Assembly: GCA_001298575.1 (NCBI GenBank) | Contig: LJCV01000273.1 | Coordinates: 1 to 55,482 of the forward strand | DNA length: 55,482 nt | Source of the DNA: Actinobacteria bacterium OK074 | Lineage (GTDB): Bacteria > Actinomycetota > Actinomycetes > Streptomycetales > Streptomycetaceae | Direction: 5' to 3' | Shown here: in pieces, positions 16,218-24,236 of the stretch | Numbering within the stretch: the stretch's first letter is position 1 | How the letters are laid out: the number at the start of each line of letters is the position of its first letter | The notes under the pieces: model-generated | Seen by the model: only the letters and a program-made list of their open reading frames with translations | Told to the model about the DNA's origin: nothing | Database searches by the model: none | Translations under genes and position numbers: made by a program

Positions 16218-17282
16218 TCAGGCGGGCAGCAGCCGGAGCACACCGGCGCGCGAGGCGCTCAGCAGGCCGGCCGGGTCGGCGGGCAGCTCGGCGCCGGGGG
16301 TGACGGCGAGGCGGCCGACGGCCGGCACGGCGTCGGCGAACAGCGCGGTCGCGCCGACGAGCATCGAGGCGCCGGGCAGGAACGCCAGCGGGCGGGTGTC
16401 CTCGGCGACGTCGAGGAGGAGGGCGGGTTCGTGGCCCTCCCCGGCGATCTCGAAGAGTTCCGCGAGGGCCGCCGCGAACGCGGGTGCCAGCGGGGCCCCG
16501 CTCTCGCCGCGCAGGGCCTGCCGTACGCGCAGGTCGAGGTCGGTGAGGCGGTCGGCGAACGGTGCCAGCGCGGTGCCGTCGGCGGTCCCGGCGGCCAGGA
16601 ACCGCTGCCAACGCAGCAGGAACCACTTGCGGTTGGAGTAGACGTCACCGGCGTGCGAGAGGGCCGCGTCCGCCAGGTGCAGCAGCGCGCCGAGCGCGTA
16701 CCCGGCGCTGCCCCGGCTCTCCCCGGCGGCCTCGGCCAGCCGCAGGTGGAAGACGTGCCGCACGGCGGTGTGCAGCGCGGACCACTTCCACACCCGGGCC
16801 AGCTGCGGCAGATGCTCCAGGTAGGGCGAACTCCCGTCCAGGCTCAGCCCGTTGATGAGCCGCTCCAGGTACTTGCGGCGCAACTCGTGGCCTTTGTCCC
16901 AGCCTTGGTGGGCCAGGACGACGTCCGCCGGGTCGAGCGCGGCGGCCTTGGCGAGGTCGGCGAGGGCGTCGTCGACCTCGGCCGCGCCGTAGGAGACGGC
17001 CTCCAAGTGCTGGTCCTGCTCGAAGAGTTGGGTGGCCATGCGGGCGCCCTGGACGGCGTGGTCCTCGACGCGGATGAAGTCGATGTCGCTGGTGGCGTTG
17101 GCGATGCCGTGCACGGGTGAACTGGTGAGCAGCAGGTGGCGGGCGTCGCCGGTCTTGGCGCGCATCAGCTCGTCGAGGCCCGCTCGGGTCAGGCCGCGGG
17201 TGGCCAGGAAGGCGTCGGCGTTGCGCAGCCGGGCGGCGGCGGGCGGGGCGGGCGCGCCGGGCAGCAGGGAAGGGTTCGGCAT
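16218..17282 (-). CDS. Protein with a nucleotidyltransferase-like N-terminal motif
   Basis: A 354-aa protein. LLTSSPVHGIANATSDIDFI (about residues 51-70) resembles the pol-beta nucleotidyltransferase signature, in which a GS or SP turn is followed about 10 residues later by D-x-D. The remainder is helical, with RKYLERLINGL, VWKWSALHTAV and DVYSNRKWFLLRWQRF, like the helical C-terminal region of antibiotic nucleotidyltransferases. It may transfer a nucleotidyl group to a small molecule, or may be a degenerate member. ATG 17282 has AAGGAAG just upstream. It sits between the desaturase and the 191-aa orphan. Confidence 0.6.
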   Translation of the reverse strand: MPNPSLLPGAPAPPAAARLRNADAFLATRGLTRAGLDELMRAKTGDARHLLLTSSPVHGIANATSDIDFIRVEDHAVQGARMATQLFEQDQHLEAVSYGAAEVDDALADLAKAAALDPADVVLAHQGWDKGHELRRKYLERLINGLSLDGSSPYLEHLPQLARVWKWSALHTAVRHVFHLRLAEAAGESRGSAGYALGALLHLADAALSHAGDVYSNRKWFLLRWQRFLAAGTADGTALAPFADRLTDLDLRVRQALRGESGAPLAPAFAAALAELFEIAGEGHEPALLLDVAEDTRPLAFLPGASMLVGATALFADAVPAVGRLAVTPGAELPADPAGLLSASRAGVLRLLPA

Positions 17283-17325
17283 GGGCTTCCTTGAGACGGA
17301 TTGGGGGGAGTGGGGCGGGCCGGGG

Positions 17326-18297
17326 TCAGGCGGCGCGGTCCTGGCGGGCCTGGGCTGTGCGGGCCTGGGCGATGTGGCTGAGCACGCCGGCCCGGCCGAA
17401 CAGGTACGAGCGGGAGATGTGGGCGCGGTCGCGGACCTCCTGGCTGCGCATGATCTTCCGGTGCAGCAGGCCCAGGTTGTAGAAGGGGACCGTCGGATAA
17501 AGGTGGTGCGCCAGGTGGTAGTTGATGGCGCACGGCGAGAACAGCAGCCGCTCCAGCGGGTGCGCGAGGACGGTCCGGGTGCCGCCGATGCCGCCGTCCG
17601 GGTCGCAGCCCACGTGCTCGGCGGCGGCCCGCAGCCGCAGGATCATGCTGAGCGCCGTCAGCGACGGCAGGATCCACAGCAGCAGGTAGAGCAGCCAGCC
17701 GCCGGTGAGGGTCAGGACGACGGCGAGGGCCGCGAGGTAGGCCAGGAACAGGTTGCGGCGCCCGCGCCCCATCGCGCGGGCCACCGTCCGGTCGCCGCGC
17801 AACACCGGCAGCAGGGAGAACTGGTCGAGCGTGTCGACCGTCTTGAGCAGGTTGACGCCGCTGACGTCCCCGGCGAACAGCCGCACCCAGTCCCGCGAGG
17901 TGTGCGCGAGGGCCTCGGTGTCGAGGTCCGGGTCGCGTTCGGTGTTGAGGTAGCGGTGGTGGTCGAGGTGGTGGCGCCGGTACAGGCTGGTGCTGATGAA
18001 CAGCGGGAACGCCAGCAGCAGATCGCTCACCAGGTCGTTGAGCGCGCGCCGGGCGAACAGCGAGCGGTGCGCCCCGTCGTGCATGAGCACGGCGAGCGCG
18101 TGCTGCCGGGTGGCGATCACCACGATCGCGAGGACGTAGCCGTACCAGTGCCCCCACGCCACCGCGCCGGCCGCGGCGGCGGCCATGACGGCCCACTGCC
18201 GGGCGACGGCGAGCGCGGCCCGCAGCGGGCGGCGGCGGGAGAGGGCGCGCAGCTCGTCCTTGTCGAGGAGCCGGGGGCTCCGCGCGGCCGACGCCAT
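17326..18297 (-). CDS. Fatty acid desaturase-like di-iron membrane protein
   Basis: A 323-aa membrane protein. It has all three histidine boxes of the desaturase/hydroxylase superfamily: HDGAH (73-77), HHLDHH (109-114, HxxHH) and HLAHH (261-265). Hydrophobic helices lie between them. Such enzymes desaturate or hydroxylate with O2. In biosynthetic clusters lacking lipids they can act on amino acids or carrier-bound acyl groups. A fatty-acid-desaturase-like gene is also reported, as I recall, in the phaseolotoxin cluster. It starts 1 base after the Dcd-like gene stops, at the end of a tightly coupled operon. Confidence 0.9.
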   Translation of the reverse strand: MASAARSPRLLDKDELRALSRRRPLRAALAVARQWAVMAAAAAGAVAWGHWYGYVLAIVVIATRQHALAVLMHDGAHRSLFARRALNDLVSDLLLAFPLFISTSLYRRHHLDHHRYLNTERDPDLDTEALAHTSRDWVRLFAGDVSGVNLLKTVDTLDQFSLLPVLRGDRTVARAMGRGRRNLFLAYLAALAVVLTLTGGWLLYLLLWILPSLTALSMILRLRAAAEHVGCDPDGGIGGTRTVLAHPLERLLFSPCAINYHLAHHLYPTVPFYNLGLLHRKIMRSQEVRDRAHISRSYLFGRAGVLSHIAQARTAQARQDRAA

Positions 18298-18298
18298 G

Positions 18299-18853
18299 TC
18301 AGGCCACCGGCCGGGACGTCAGCGGTACGGGGCCGGTGTCCTCGTCCTCGCTGAGGCGGGAGGCGACCGCGCTGGTGGAGCCGGTGTACTTGCCGTCGTA
18401 CTGGCGCGACTCGCCCTGCATCGCCCAGAAGGACAGCTTGCCGACGGTCATGCCCGGGTAGACGCGGACCGGGTGGGTGACGCCGATCTCCAGCGTCCAC
18501 GGGAAGATCGCGCCGCAGTGGCCCAGCGGCGCCGAGAACTGGATCCACATGCCGAGCGTCGACACCGACCGGCAGGCGTAGAGGGTGGCCGCGTAGCGCG
18601 GGCTGCCCATCGCCTCCATGGTGCCGCCGAGGTAGAACCGGCCGGGTTCCAGGACCAGGCCCTCGTTGCCCATCACGACCTGGGTGGCCTTGGGCTGCTC
18701 GTGGCAGTCGAGTTCGGCCTGTTCGTAGCAGAGGAGTTCGGGGGCGAGGCGGAAGCCGTAGCTGTTGGGCTCCAGCCGGGCGGGGCTGAAGTCGTCAATG
18801 TGGATCTCGCCCGCGGCGACCGCCCTGGCTATCTCGGGTCCGGTCAGGATCAC
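18299..18853 (-). CDS. dCTP deaminase/dUTPase-fold (Dcd-like) protein
   Basis: A 184-aa trimeric-fold Dcd/dUTPase-like protein from GTG 18853, overlapping the kinase stop by 4 bases. It aligns without gaps with the N-terminal domain of the fusion protein at 24229-26841 (LEPNSYGFRL against VNPNSYNFRL; VYPGM; YDGKY). The family motif RSSxAR is degenerate (CRSVST, 94-99), losing the conserved triphosphate-site Ser and Arg. The residue equivalent to the catalytic Glu is kept (E122 in WTLEI). A normal dCTP deaminase activity is therefore doubtful on its own. It may bind a modified nucleotide or pair with the fusion protein. Confidence 0.85.
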   Translation of the reverse strand: MILTGPEIARAVAAGEIHIDDFSPARLEPNSYGFRLAPELLCYEQAELDCHEQPKATQVVMGNEGLVLEPGRFYLGGTMEAMGSPRYAATLYACRSVSTLGMWIQFSAPLGHCGAIFPWTLEIGVTHPVRVYPGMTVGKLSFWAMQGESRQYDGKYTGSTSAVASRLSEDEDTGPVPLTSRPVA

Positions 18854-19482
18854 AGCCAACTCCCCATCAGAGCACGTACTTTGGCGCGGTAGGCGGGCAG
18901 GTCGTCCGCGCTGTTGTCCAGCACGGCGTCGGGCTCGATCAGGTCCAGGCCCGAGGTGGAGCCGTCGGCGCGGGTGAGGTCGCCGCGCTCGGCCAGCCGC
19001 TTGAGCCGGACCGGCTCGGCGCAGGTGACCCGCAGCACCCGGAAGCCCTCGGCGCGCAGCGCGGGGGCGTCGACGTGCGGGTCGCGCAGGTCGTCGTTGA
19101 CCAGCAGGTCGGCGCCGTCCCGGACGGCCTCGGCGGCCCGCGCCAGGAAGGCGTCGACGAGGGAGCGCGGGTTGATCCGGCGCAACTGCGTCGCCAGCGA
19201 CTCCAGCAACACCTGGTCCTGGGCGCCCGGTTGCAGGGGCACGCCGGCGGACTCGTAGACCTGGGACTGGAGTTCGTACAGGGGGCGGGCCAGCGGGACG
19301 CGGGTCACGGTGAGGGCGCGTTCGGCGGCCCACTCGCGGACGATCCCGGCGCAGGTCGACTTGCCGGATCCGGACAGCCCGATGACGGCGATTCGCAGCG
19401 GCGGCGGTCCGGCCGCAACTCCGGGCGCGTGCACGCGAGTTCCTTCGGTCCGGCTCACGCGAGTTCCCTCGGTCCCGCTCAC
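18850..19482 (-). CDS. P-loop kinase (nucleoside/nucleotide kinase-like)
   Basis: About 210 aa from GTG 19482 (or 194-202 aa from in-frame GTGs 24 and 48 bases downstream). Walker A is GLSGSGKST. LVNDDLRDPHVD is a likely lid or Asp-containing element, and the C-terminal SADDLPAYRAKVRAL is typical of the P-loop kinase group that includes dNMP kinase, dephospho-CoA kinase and AAA_33. It should phosphorylate a nucleotide or similar hydroxyl substrate with ATP. GTG 19482 overlaps the HprK-like stop (GTGA). Each of the three candidate starts follows a purine-rich AAGGA-type site, because the initiation region itself is repeated. Confidence 0.8.
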   Translation of the reverse strand: MSGTEGTRVSRTEGTRVHAPGVAAGPPPLRIAVIGLSGSGKSTCAGIVREWAAERALTVTRVPLARPLYELQSQVYESAGVPLQPGAQDQVLLESLATQLRRINPRSLVDAFLARAAEAVRDGADLLVNDDLRDPHVDAPALRAEGFRVLRVTCAEPVRLKRLAERGDLTRADGSTSGLDLIEPDAVLDNSADDLPAYRAKVRALMGSWL

Positions 19483-19492
19483 GCGAATTCCT
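19430..19492. repeat. 24-bp repeat carrying the ribosome binding site and GTG start
   Basis: On the minus strand, the block GGAA(T/C)TCGCGTG occurs three times at 24-base spacing. Each is preceded by A/G bases resembling a Shine-Dalgarno site, and together they give three possible GTG starts. Confidence 0.75.
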
Positions 19493-20525
19493 TCAGTACG
19501 GCGTCCAGGTCGACGTCGAGGGTGCCGGTCAGGCGCAGCACGGTCAGGTCCGCCAGCAGGGGGCGCATCGCGGACAGGGTGGCGTAGAACTCCTTGTAGT
19601 CCGGCACCAGGTAGTGCTGCCAGCCGAAGAAGGTGGTGTCGACGGAGCGGTCCACGAGGGTGTTGAGCGCGGACCAGCGGGCCCCGGGTTCGGTCACGGG
19701 CGTCACGCGCAGCGGCTCGCCGGGCTCGACGCGCGGCAACAGCAGTCCGGTCAGGCGGTGCGGGGCGGGGTCGAACTCGGCGCCGATCCACTCCTCGAAG
19801 ACGTCCGGGTCGAGCAGCACCTTGTGCCGGTCGTGCAGGTCGTCCAGCCCCGCGCCGGTGACCGCCTCGACGCGGGCGGCGAGGTCCGGGTGCTCGCGCA
19901 GGGTGCCGACGCCGACGTACGGGTAGTCGCGCCAGGCCCGTACGGTGACGGAGCCGTCGGCCTCGGGGGTGCAGAAGAGCTTGTCGCCGGAGAAGTACTC
20001 CCAGCCGCCGTTGCCGATCACGGACAGCAGCGTGGTGGTCTTGCCCGCGCCCTTGGGACCGGCGATGGCGTAGACCCGGCCGTCGCGGCGGACGGCGGAG
20101 GCGTGCAGGACGACGGTGCCCGCGGTCTCCTCCGTTCTGATGACCAGGTCGCGGACGAAGTCGATGATCTGGATCGCTGAATCTGGGCCGATGGCGATCT
20201 CGAAGTCGCCGTCGGTGGCGGCGTCCACCGGCACGTTCAGGACCGTCTGGTCATTGCGGTAGACCAGCCGGTCGCCGTGCCGGGACAGCAGGGCATCGAA
20301 GGTGAACTCCGGTGCGGTGCTGCGCCGGATGACGGCCGGTTCGCCCTCGGGTTCGCCCTGCACGGACGACAACGGCAGTACCCGGATGCGGTAGTCGGGC
20401 TTCTCGGCCGTGCCCTCCGACAGCAGGTGGCGGAAGAACCGGCGGACGGGCTCGAAGGCCGCGGTCGCGTCGTCGGCGACCTGGAACTGAACGGTCGTGC
20501 CGATGAAGGTCAGTTGGAGATTCAT
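19479..20525 (-). CDS. HprK-like P-loop kinase/ATPase
   Basis: A 348-aa protein. Walker A is GPKGAGKTTT (156-165), in the context VVLHASAVRRDGRVYAIAG. This closely matches the HPr-kinase/PEP-carboxykinase-like fold seen in small-molecule and peptide clusters, where an N-terminal domain precedes the phosphotransferase. FSGDKLF supplies a probable acidic metal site after the second strand. Substrates of cluster-encoded members are largely unknown; a small-molecule kinase role is possible. It is coupled on both sides: ATGA with the phosphodiesterase and GTGA with the kinase. Canonical HPr kinase is about 310 aa and phosphorylates a protein; nothing here implies HPr. Confidence 0.82.
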   Translation of the reverse strand: MNLQLTFIGTTVQFQVADDATAAFEPVRRFFRHLLSEGTAEKPDYRIRVLPLSSVQGEPEGEPAVIRRSTAPEFTFDALLSRHGDRLVYRNDQTVLNVPVDAATDGDFEIAIGPDSAIQIIDFVRDLVIRTEETAGTVVLHASAVRRDGRVYAIAGPKGAGKTTTLLSVIGNGGWEYFSGDKLFCTPEADGSVTVRAWRDYPYVGVGTLREHPDLAARVEAVTGAGLDDLHDRHKVLLDPDVFEEWIGAEFDPAPHRLTGLLLPRVEPGEPLRVTPVTEPGARWSALNTLVDRSVDTTFFGWQHYLVPDYKEFYATLSAMRPLLADLTVLRLTGTLDVDLDAVLKEFA

Positions 20526-22147
20526 ACGGGGCTCGCACTCCGGTCGGTTCGGGTGGCCGTCAGTTGCCGCAGCACCAGTTCGGCCGGCCAGGTGTTGTCG
20601 ATCACGCCGAGGTCGCTGCCGCGCGGCAGGCCGGGGCCCGCCGCGGCGAACACGGCGTGCAGCCGGTCGTCACCGCCGTTGGTGACGTGGCCGCCGGGCT
20701 TGGCCGCGGGGCGCAACGGGCGGCCGTCGGCGGGCAGTTCGGCGGACGGCAGACAGTCCGCGTCCAGCAACAGGTCCAGGTGGCGGCCGTCGGCGGCGGC
20801 GCGGATTTCGCGGACGAGGGGTCTGTTGGTGCCGGGCACACGGACCTCGGCGAACAGGCGGCGGACGGCCTCGGCGGTGTCGTACGTCGGTGAAGTCCCG
20901 TCGCGTGCGCGGTCGTTGAGCCAGACCGAGCCGTTGTTGACGGGGTGGTAGTACGCGGCCGAGCGGCCGGGGTCGAGCAGACCGGCGGAGTCGGTGACGG
21001 CCAGGCCCGCCGCGCGCAGCGGTTCGTTCGGGCAGAACGTCCAGGCCGTGCCCGCCATGCCGTGGTCGGCGCCGAGGACAACGGTGTCTTGGGCGTCGGC
21101 GCGGTCCAGGACGCGGCCCAGCAGGGCGTCCGCCTGGCGGTAGCAGCGGGCGATGCGGCGCCACACCTCGGGCGCGTCGTCCGGGCGGTGGGCGGCGCTG
21201 AACTCGTCGCACCAGCCGAGCAGTTCGTGGCCGATGTCGTCGGTGGTCGGCAGGTACATCACCACGAGGTCGCTGCGGTGGTGGGCGAGGGCGCGGGTCG
21301 CGGCGGCGGTGAAGTTACGGCCGACCAGGTCGTTCGACGACATCAGCAGGTCTTCGGCGGTGCCGTCGCCGCCGTCGACCAGCCGGGGGCCGAAGTCACC
21401 TGCCCGGTAACGGGATCCGAGGCTCTCGCCTACGAAGGGGGGTGCGGCCTTCAGCGCGGCGGTGAGGGTGTTGTCGTGTCCGACGGTGCGGGGGGTCCAG
21501 GCGCCGGTGTGCAGGAGCAGGGTTCGGTTCTGTACTCGGGCTCGCCGTAGGTGGACGCCGGTGGTCTCGTCCAGCGGTAGCGGTGTCCACGTGTCGGTGA
21601 CGTGGGCTTCGCCGTATCGGCCGCGGACCCGTACGCCGTTGGCGGTTTCGGGGTGGGCGGTCAGTTCGTGGGGGCCGATGGCGAACGTGACGGGTTCTTC
21701 GGCGAGTTGGTGGACGCCGTGCCGGGCCAGGGGGCGGCTGTATGCCTCGGTGGCGGCGTCCAGCCAGTCGGGTACGGCGCCGGAGTCGGTGGTCGTGTCG
21801 GCGATCCATGGCACGTGTACGGCGGTGGTGTGCAGGCCCGCGCGGCCGGCCGTCTCCCACACGGCGGGCGATCGGCACACCTCGGGGGCGAAGCCGGACA
21901 CCGAGTCCGCGAACTGCCCGGTGGGGCTGGGTATTCGGAAGCCGGTGACGCCGTGTTCCGCGGGCCAGGTCCCGGTGAACAGGGTGGCAAGGGAGGGCGG
22001 GGTCTGGCAGTTGGGCGCGGGTGGGCGGGCCGCCGCGGAGACCCCGGAGGCGCGCAGCCGGCGTACCGCGGGCAGCTGTCCTTCGGCGTCCAGGCGGTCC
22101 ACGATCCAGTGCGCGGCGGCGTCCCAGACCAGCCAGTAGACGGTCAC
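20522..22147 (-). CDS. Type I phosphodiesterase/nucleotide pyrophosphatase family protein
   Basis: A 541-aa cytosolic member of the alkaline-phosphatase superfamily (PF01663). The start is GTG 22147, overlapping the HAD stop. VWDAAAHW provides a metal-binding Asp. PPSLATLFTGTWPAEHG contains the Thr nucleophile context and the typical TG-x-x-P-x-x-HG. TDDIGHELLG and LGADHGM carry the D..H and DH metal ligands, and a further His lies in GGHVTNGGDDR. It should hydrolyse or transfer a phosphodiester or pyrophosphate bond, for instance on a nucleotide-linked intermediate. No signal peptide is seen. Confidence 0.85.
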   Translation of the reverse strand: MTVYWLVWDAAAHWIVDRLDAEGQLPAVRRLRASGVSAAARPPAPNCQTPPSLATLFTGTWPAEHGVTGFRIPSPTGQFADSVSGFAPEVCRSPAVWETAGRAGLHTTAVHVPWIADTTTDSGAVPDWLDAATEAYSRPLARHGVHQLAEEPVTFAIGPHELTAHPETANGVRVRGRYGEAHVTDTWTPLPLDETTGVHLRRARVQNRTLLLHTGAWTPRTVGHDNTLTAALKAAPPFVGESLGSRYRAGDFGPRLVDGGDGTAEDLLMSSNDLVGRNFTAAATRALAHHRSDLVVMYLPTTDDIGHELLGWCDEFSAAHRPDDAPEVWRRIARCYRQADALLGRVLDRADAQDTVVLGADHGMAGTAWTFCPNEPLRAAGLAVTDSAGLLDPGRSAAYYHPVNNGSVWLNDRARDGTSPTYDTAEAVRRLFAEVRVPGTNRPLVREIRAAADGRHLDLLLDADCLPSAELPADGRPLRPAAKPGGHVTNGGDDRLHAVFAAAGPGLPRGSDLGVIDNTWPAELVLRQLTATRTDRSASPV

Positions 22148-23019
22148 CCGGCCTCCCAAGTGGCCAGCAAATCGGGGAGGTTGGCGAGGCTGTCGATCAC
22201 GTCGTCGGCCTGCGGCAGACCGTCCTGCGCCTGCTGGTCCTGCTGGTCGGCGTACTTGCCGGTGCGCACCTGTACGGTGCGGGCGCCGATGGCGCGACCG
22301 CCCGCGACGTCGGTGGTGGCGTCGTCCCCGACCACGACGCACCGCTCGGGCGCGCACCCGACGGAGCGCACGGCGAGCCCGAAGAAGTCCGGGGAGGGCT
22401 TGCCGACCAGCCGGGCCCGGGTGTCGGTGGCGTACTCCAGGGCCGCGACGACCGCCCCGGTGTCCAGGTGGTCGCCGTCGGCCCGCTTGAAGTACCGGCC
22501 GCGCTGGAGCGCGACCAGTTCCGCACCCGCGCGCACGGCACGGAACGCGGAGTCCAGGAGTCGGTAGTTGAGGACGTCACGGCAGTCTCCGACGACCACG
22601 TGGGTCGGGGTGGCGTCGCCCGTCGAGGTGGGGTCGCCCGCGAACTCGGCGAGGGCGGGGCGTACGGCGGCGGAGACCACGAGCAGTGCGGAGGCTCCGG
22701 CCGTCGCCAGCATCAGCCGGGCGGCGGCCACGGGGGTGAACAGTTCGTCGGCGGTGATGTCGAGGCCGAGGGCGGTGAGTTCGGCGAGGATCGCGGCCGG
22801 GGGCTTGGAGTCGGTGTTGGTCAGGAACCTCAACCGCACGCCCTGGGCGCGGAGTTGGGCGATTGCCTCGGTGGACCCGGGCAGGAGTGCGCCGCGGGCG
22901 TGGACGGTTCCGTCCAGGTCGATCAGTGCGGCGCGGGCGGTACTGGCCGGGTGGCCGGCGTCGGTCAAGTGGCCTGCTTCGGAAAGGGAGTTGGCGTCGG
23001 CGTCGGTGTCGGTCAACAC
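22144..23019 (-). CDS. HAD-superfamily phosphatase (NagD/HAD-IIA-like)
   Basis: A 291-aa protein from GTG 23019; TTG 23016 is an alternative that gives a TTGA overlap. Motif I is IDLDGTVHARGALLPGS, with two catalytic Asp. Motif II is LRFLTNTDSK. Motif III and IV are VGKPSPDFFGLAV and VVVGDDATTDV. The NagD-type cap and length fit small phosphometabolite phosphatases such as nucleotide, glycerol phosphate or sugar phosphatases. In this operon it may remove a phosphate introduced earlier, or clear a dead-end nucleotide. The first 30 residues are low-complexity (Asp/Ala/Thr). Confidence 0.88.
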   Translation of the reverse strand: MLTDTDADANSLSEAGHLTDAGHPASTARAALIDLDGTVHARGALLPGSTEAIAQLRAQGVRLRFLTNTDSKPPAAILAELTALGLDITADELFTPVAAARLMLATAGASALLVVSAAVRPALAEFAGDPTSTGDATPTHVVVGDCRDVLNYRLLDSAFRAVRAGAELVALQRGRYFKRADGDHLDTGAVVAALEYATDTRARLVGKPSPDFFGLAVRSVGCAPERCVVVGDDATTDVAGGRAIGARTVQVRTGKYADQQDQQAQDGLPQADDVIDSLANLPDLLATWEAG

Positions 23020-24236
23020 GGGTCCGCCAGTCGGGCCAGTTCGGGCCGTCGTGCCACCGCGTCCTTCAGGAAGGTGCGCTTGGAGTAGAAGGAGCGCTCG
23101 GCGGGCAGCCCGTGTTCGGTCAGGTAGCCCTCCAGCCAGGTGGCGAGCACCTCGAACTCGGCGAGCGCCGCGGCCTCGTCGGGCTCCAGCGGGCTGCGGG
23201 TGCGCAGGTACTCCAGCTCGCACTGGGAGAGCACCACGTCCTGGGCGCCGTACAGGGAGCAGTGGTCGAAGAAGATGCCGTAGACGTGACCGGTGCGCAC
23301 CGACTCGAAGTTGACGTCGTAGCGGACGCGCCGGAAGGGCGGCAACGGGCGGATCTCCACGCCGAGTTCGGTGCGGATGTAGTGCCCGTACTTGTCCGGT
23401 TCGAGGTCCAGGCCGTACGTGTGCTGCTCCCGGCGCGAGAAGGTGTCCTCCGCGTACCACTTCCGCTTCATCAGCTGCTTGCCGTCGGTGGTCGGGATGA
23501 AGGAGACGTAGCCGACCTCCGGCTCCGGGCCGGTCACCTCGAAGAGGTGGTTCTCGTAGTCCCACGCCTGGAACTCGTCGCGGTACTCGGGGATGAACCC
23601 GGTCAACTCACCTGCGTGGATACGCCGGTTGAGCTCCACGGTGAGCGTCCAGATGTCGGGGGCGGGGTCGAGCGTGTACTTGTACTCCAGCTCCTGGCCG
23701 GGGAAGCACTTGCGGTAGTAGCGCTGGTGGTTGTTGAGGAACAGCGCGTGCCGGGCGTGCTCGGCGAGCGCCGGGGCCAGCCAGCCGAGCGCCTCGACCG
23801 GGCCGGGGCCGACCGGCTCGGTGGTGACCCGGACGAAGCAGGCGTCCTCGGCGAGGAAGCGCACCTGCGTGTAGACGTGGTAGCCGGACTCGGGCGAACC
23901 GGTGACGTAGGCCAGCGGGACGAGCGCGGAGGCGCTGTCCGGGACGAGTGCGGCGAGGTCCTTGCAGGCCACGGCGTGCGGGAACAGCTCCGCGCCGGTG
24001 AGGTCCGCAGTGGTCTCGCTGCTGGCTCTGCTTCCGGCCGCGCGGGCCCGACAGGCGCCCAGATCCGCCCAGTTGACGACCACGGTGTTGGCGACCCCGT
24101 CGGGGTGCTGGGCCGGGACGGCCACCAGGGCGACCGGTTCGGTCGCGCGCGGCGGGGTGGTGCCGTTGAGGAGGTGGATCCCGCCCACGGCGAGCCACGC
24201 CCCGTCCGTACCGGCGGCGGGGGTGTACTCAGACAT
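23013..24236 (-). CDS. CYTH/triphosphate tunnel metalloenzyme-like protein with an N-terminal extension
   Basis: A 407-aa protein. Residues 182-186 read ELEYK, the E-x-E-x-K signature that opens a CYTH/TTM domain. The following 200 residues contain the expected alternating basic and acidic strands (LMKRKWY, RRVRYDV, GIFFDHC, QCELEYLR). This fold hydrolyses or forms triphosphates (thiamine triphosphatase, RNA triphosphatase, inorganic triphosphatase, class IV adenylate cyclase). The first 170 residues are another domain that I do not recognise. Its ATG is 8 bases inside the end of the fusion gene. Its position suggests a triphosphate or polyphosphorylated substrate in the pathway. Confidence 0.7.
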   Translation of the reverse strand: MSEYTPAAGTDGAWLAVGGIHLLNGTTPPRATEPVALVAVPAQHPDGVANTVVVNWADLGACRARAAGSRASSETTADLTGAELFPHAVACKDLAALVPDSASALVPLAYVTGSPESGYHVYTQVRFLAEDACFVRVTTEPVGPGPVEALGWLAPALAEHARHALFLNNHQRYYRKCFPGQELEYKYTLDPAPDIWTLTVELNRRIHAGELTGFIPEYRDEFQAWDYENHLFEVTGPEPEVGYVSFIPTTDGKQLMKRKWYAEDTFSRREQHTYGLDLEPDKYGHYIRTELGVEIRPLPPFRRVRYDVNFESVRTGHVYGIFFDHCSLYGAQDVVLSQCELEYLRTRSPLEPDEAAALAEFEVLATWLEGYLTEHGLPAERSFYSKRTFLKDAVARRPELARLADPC

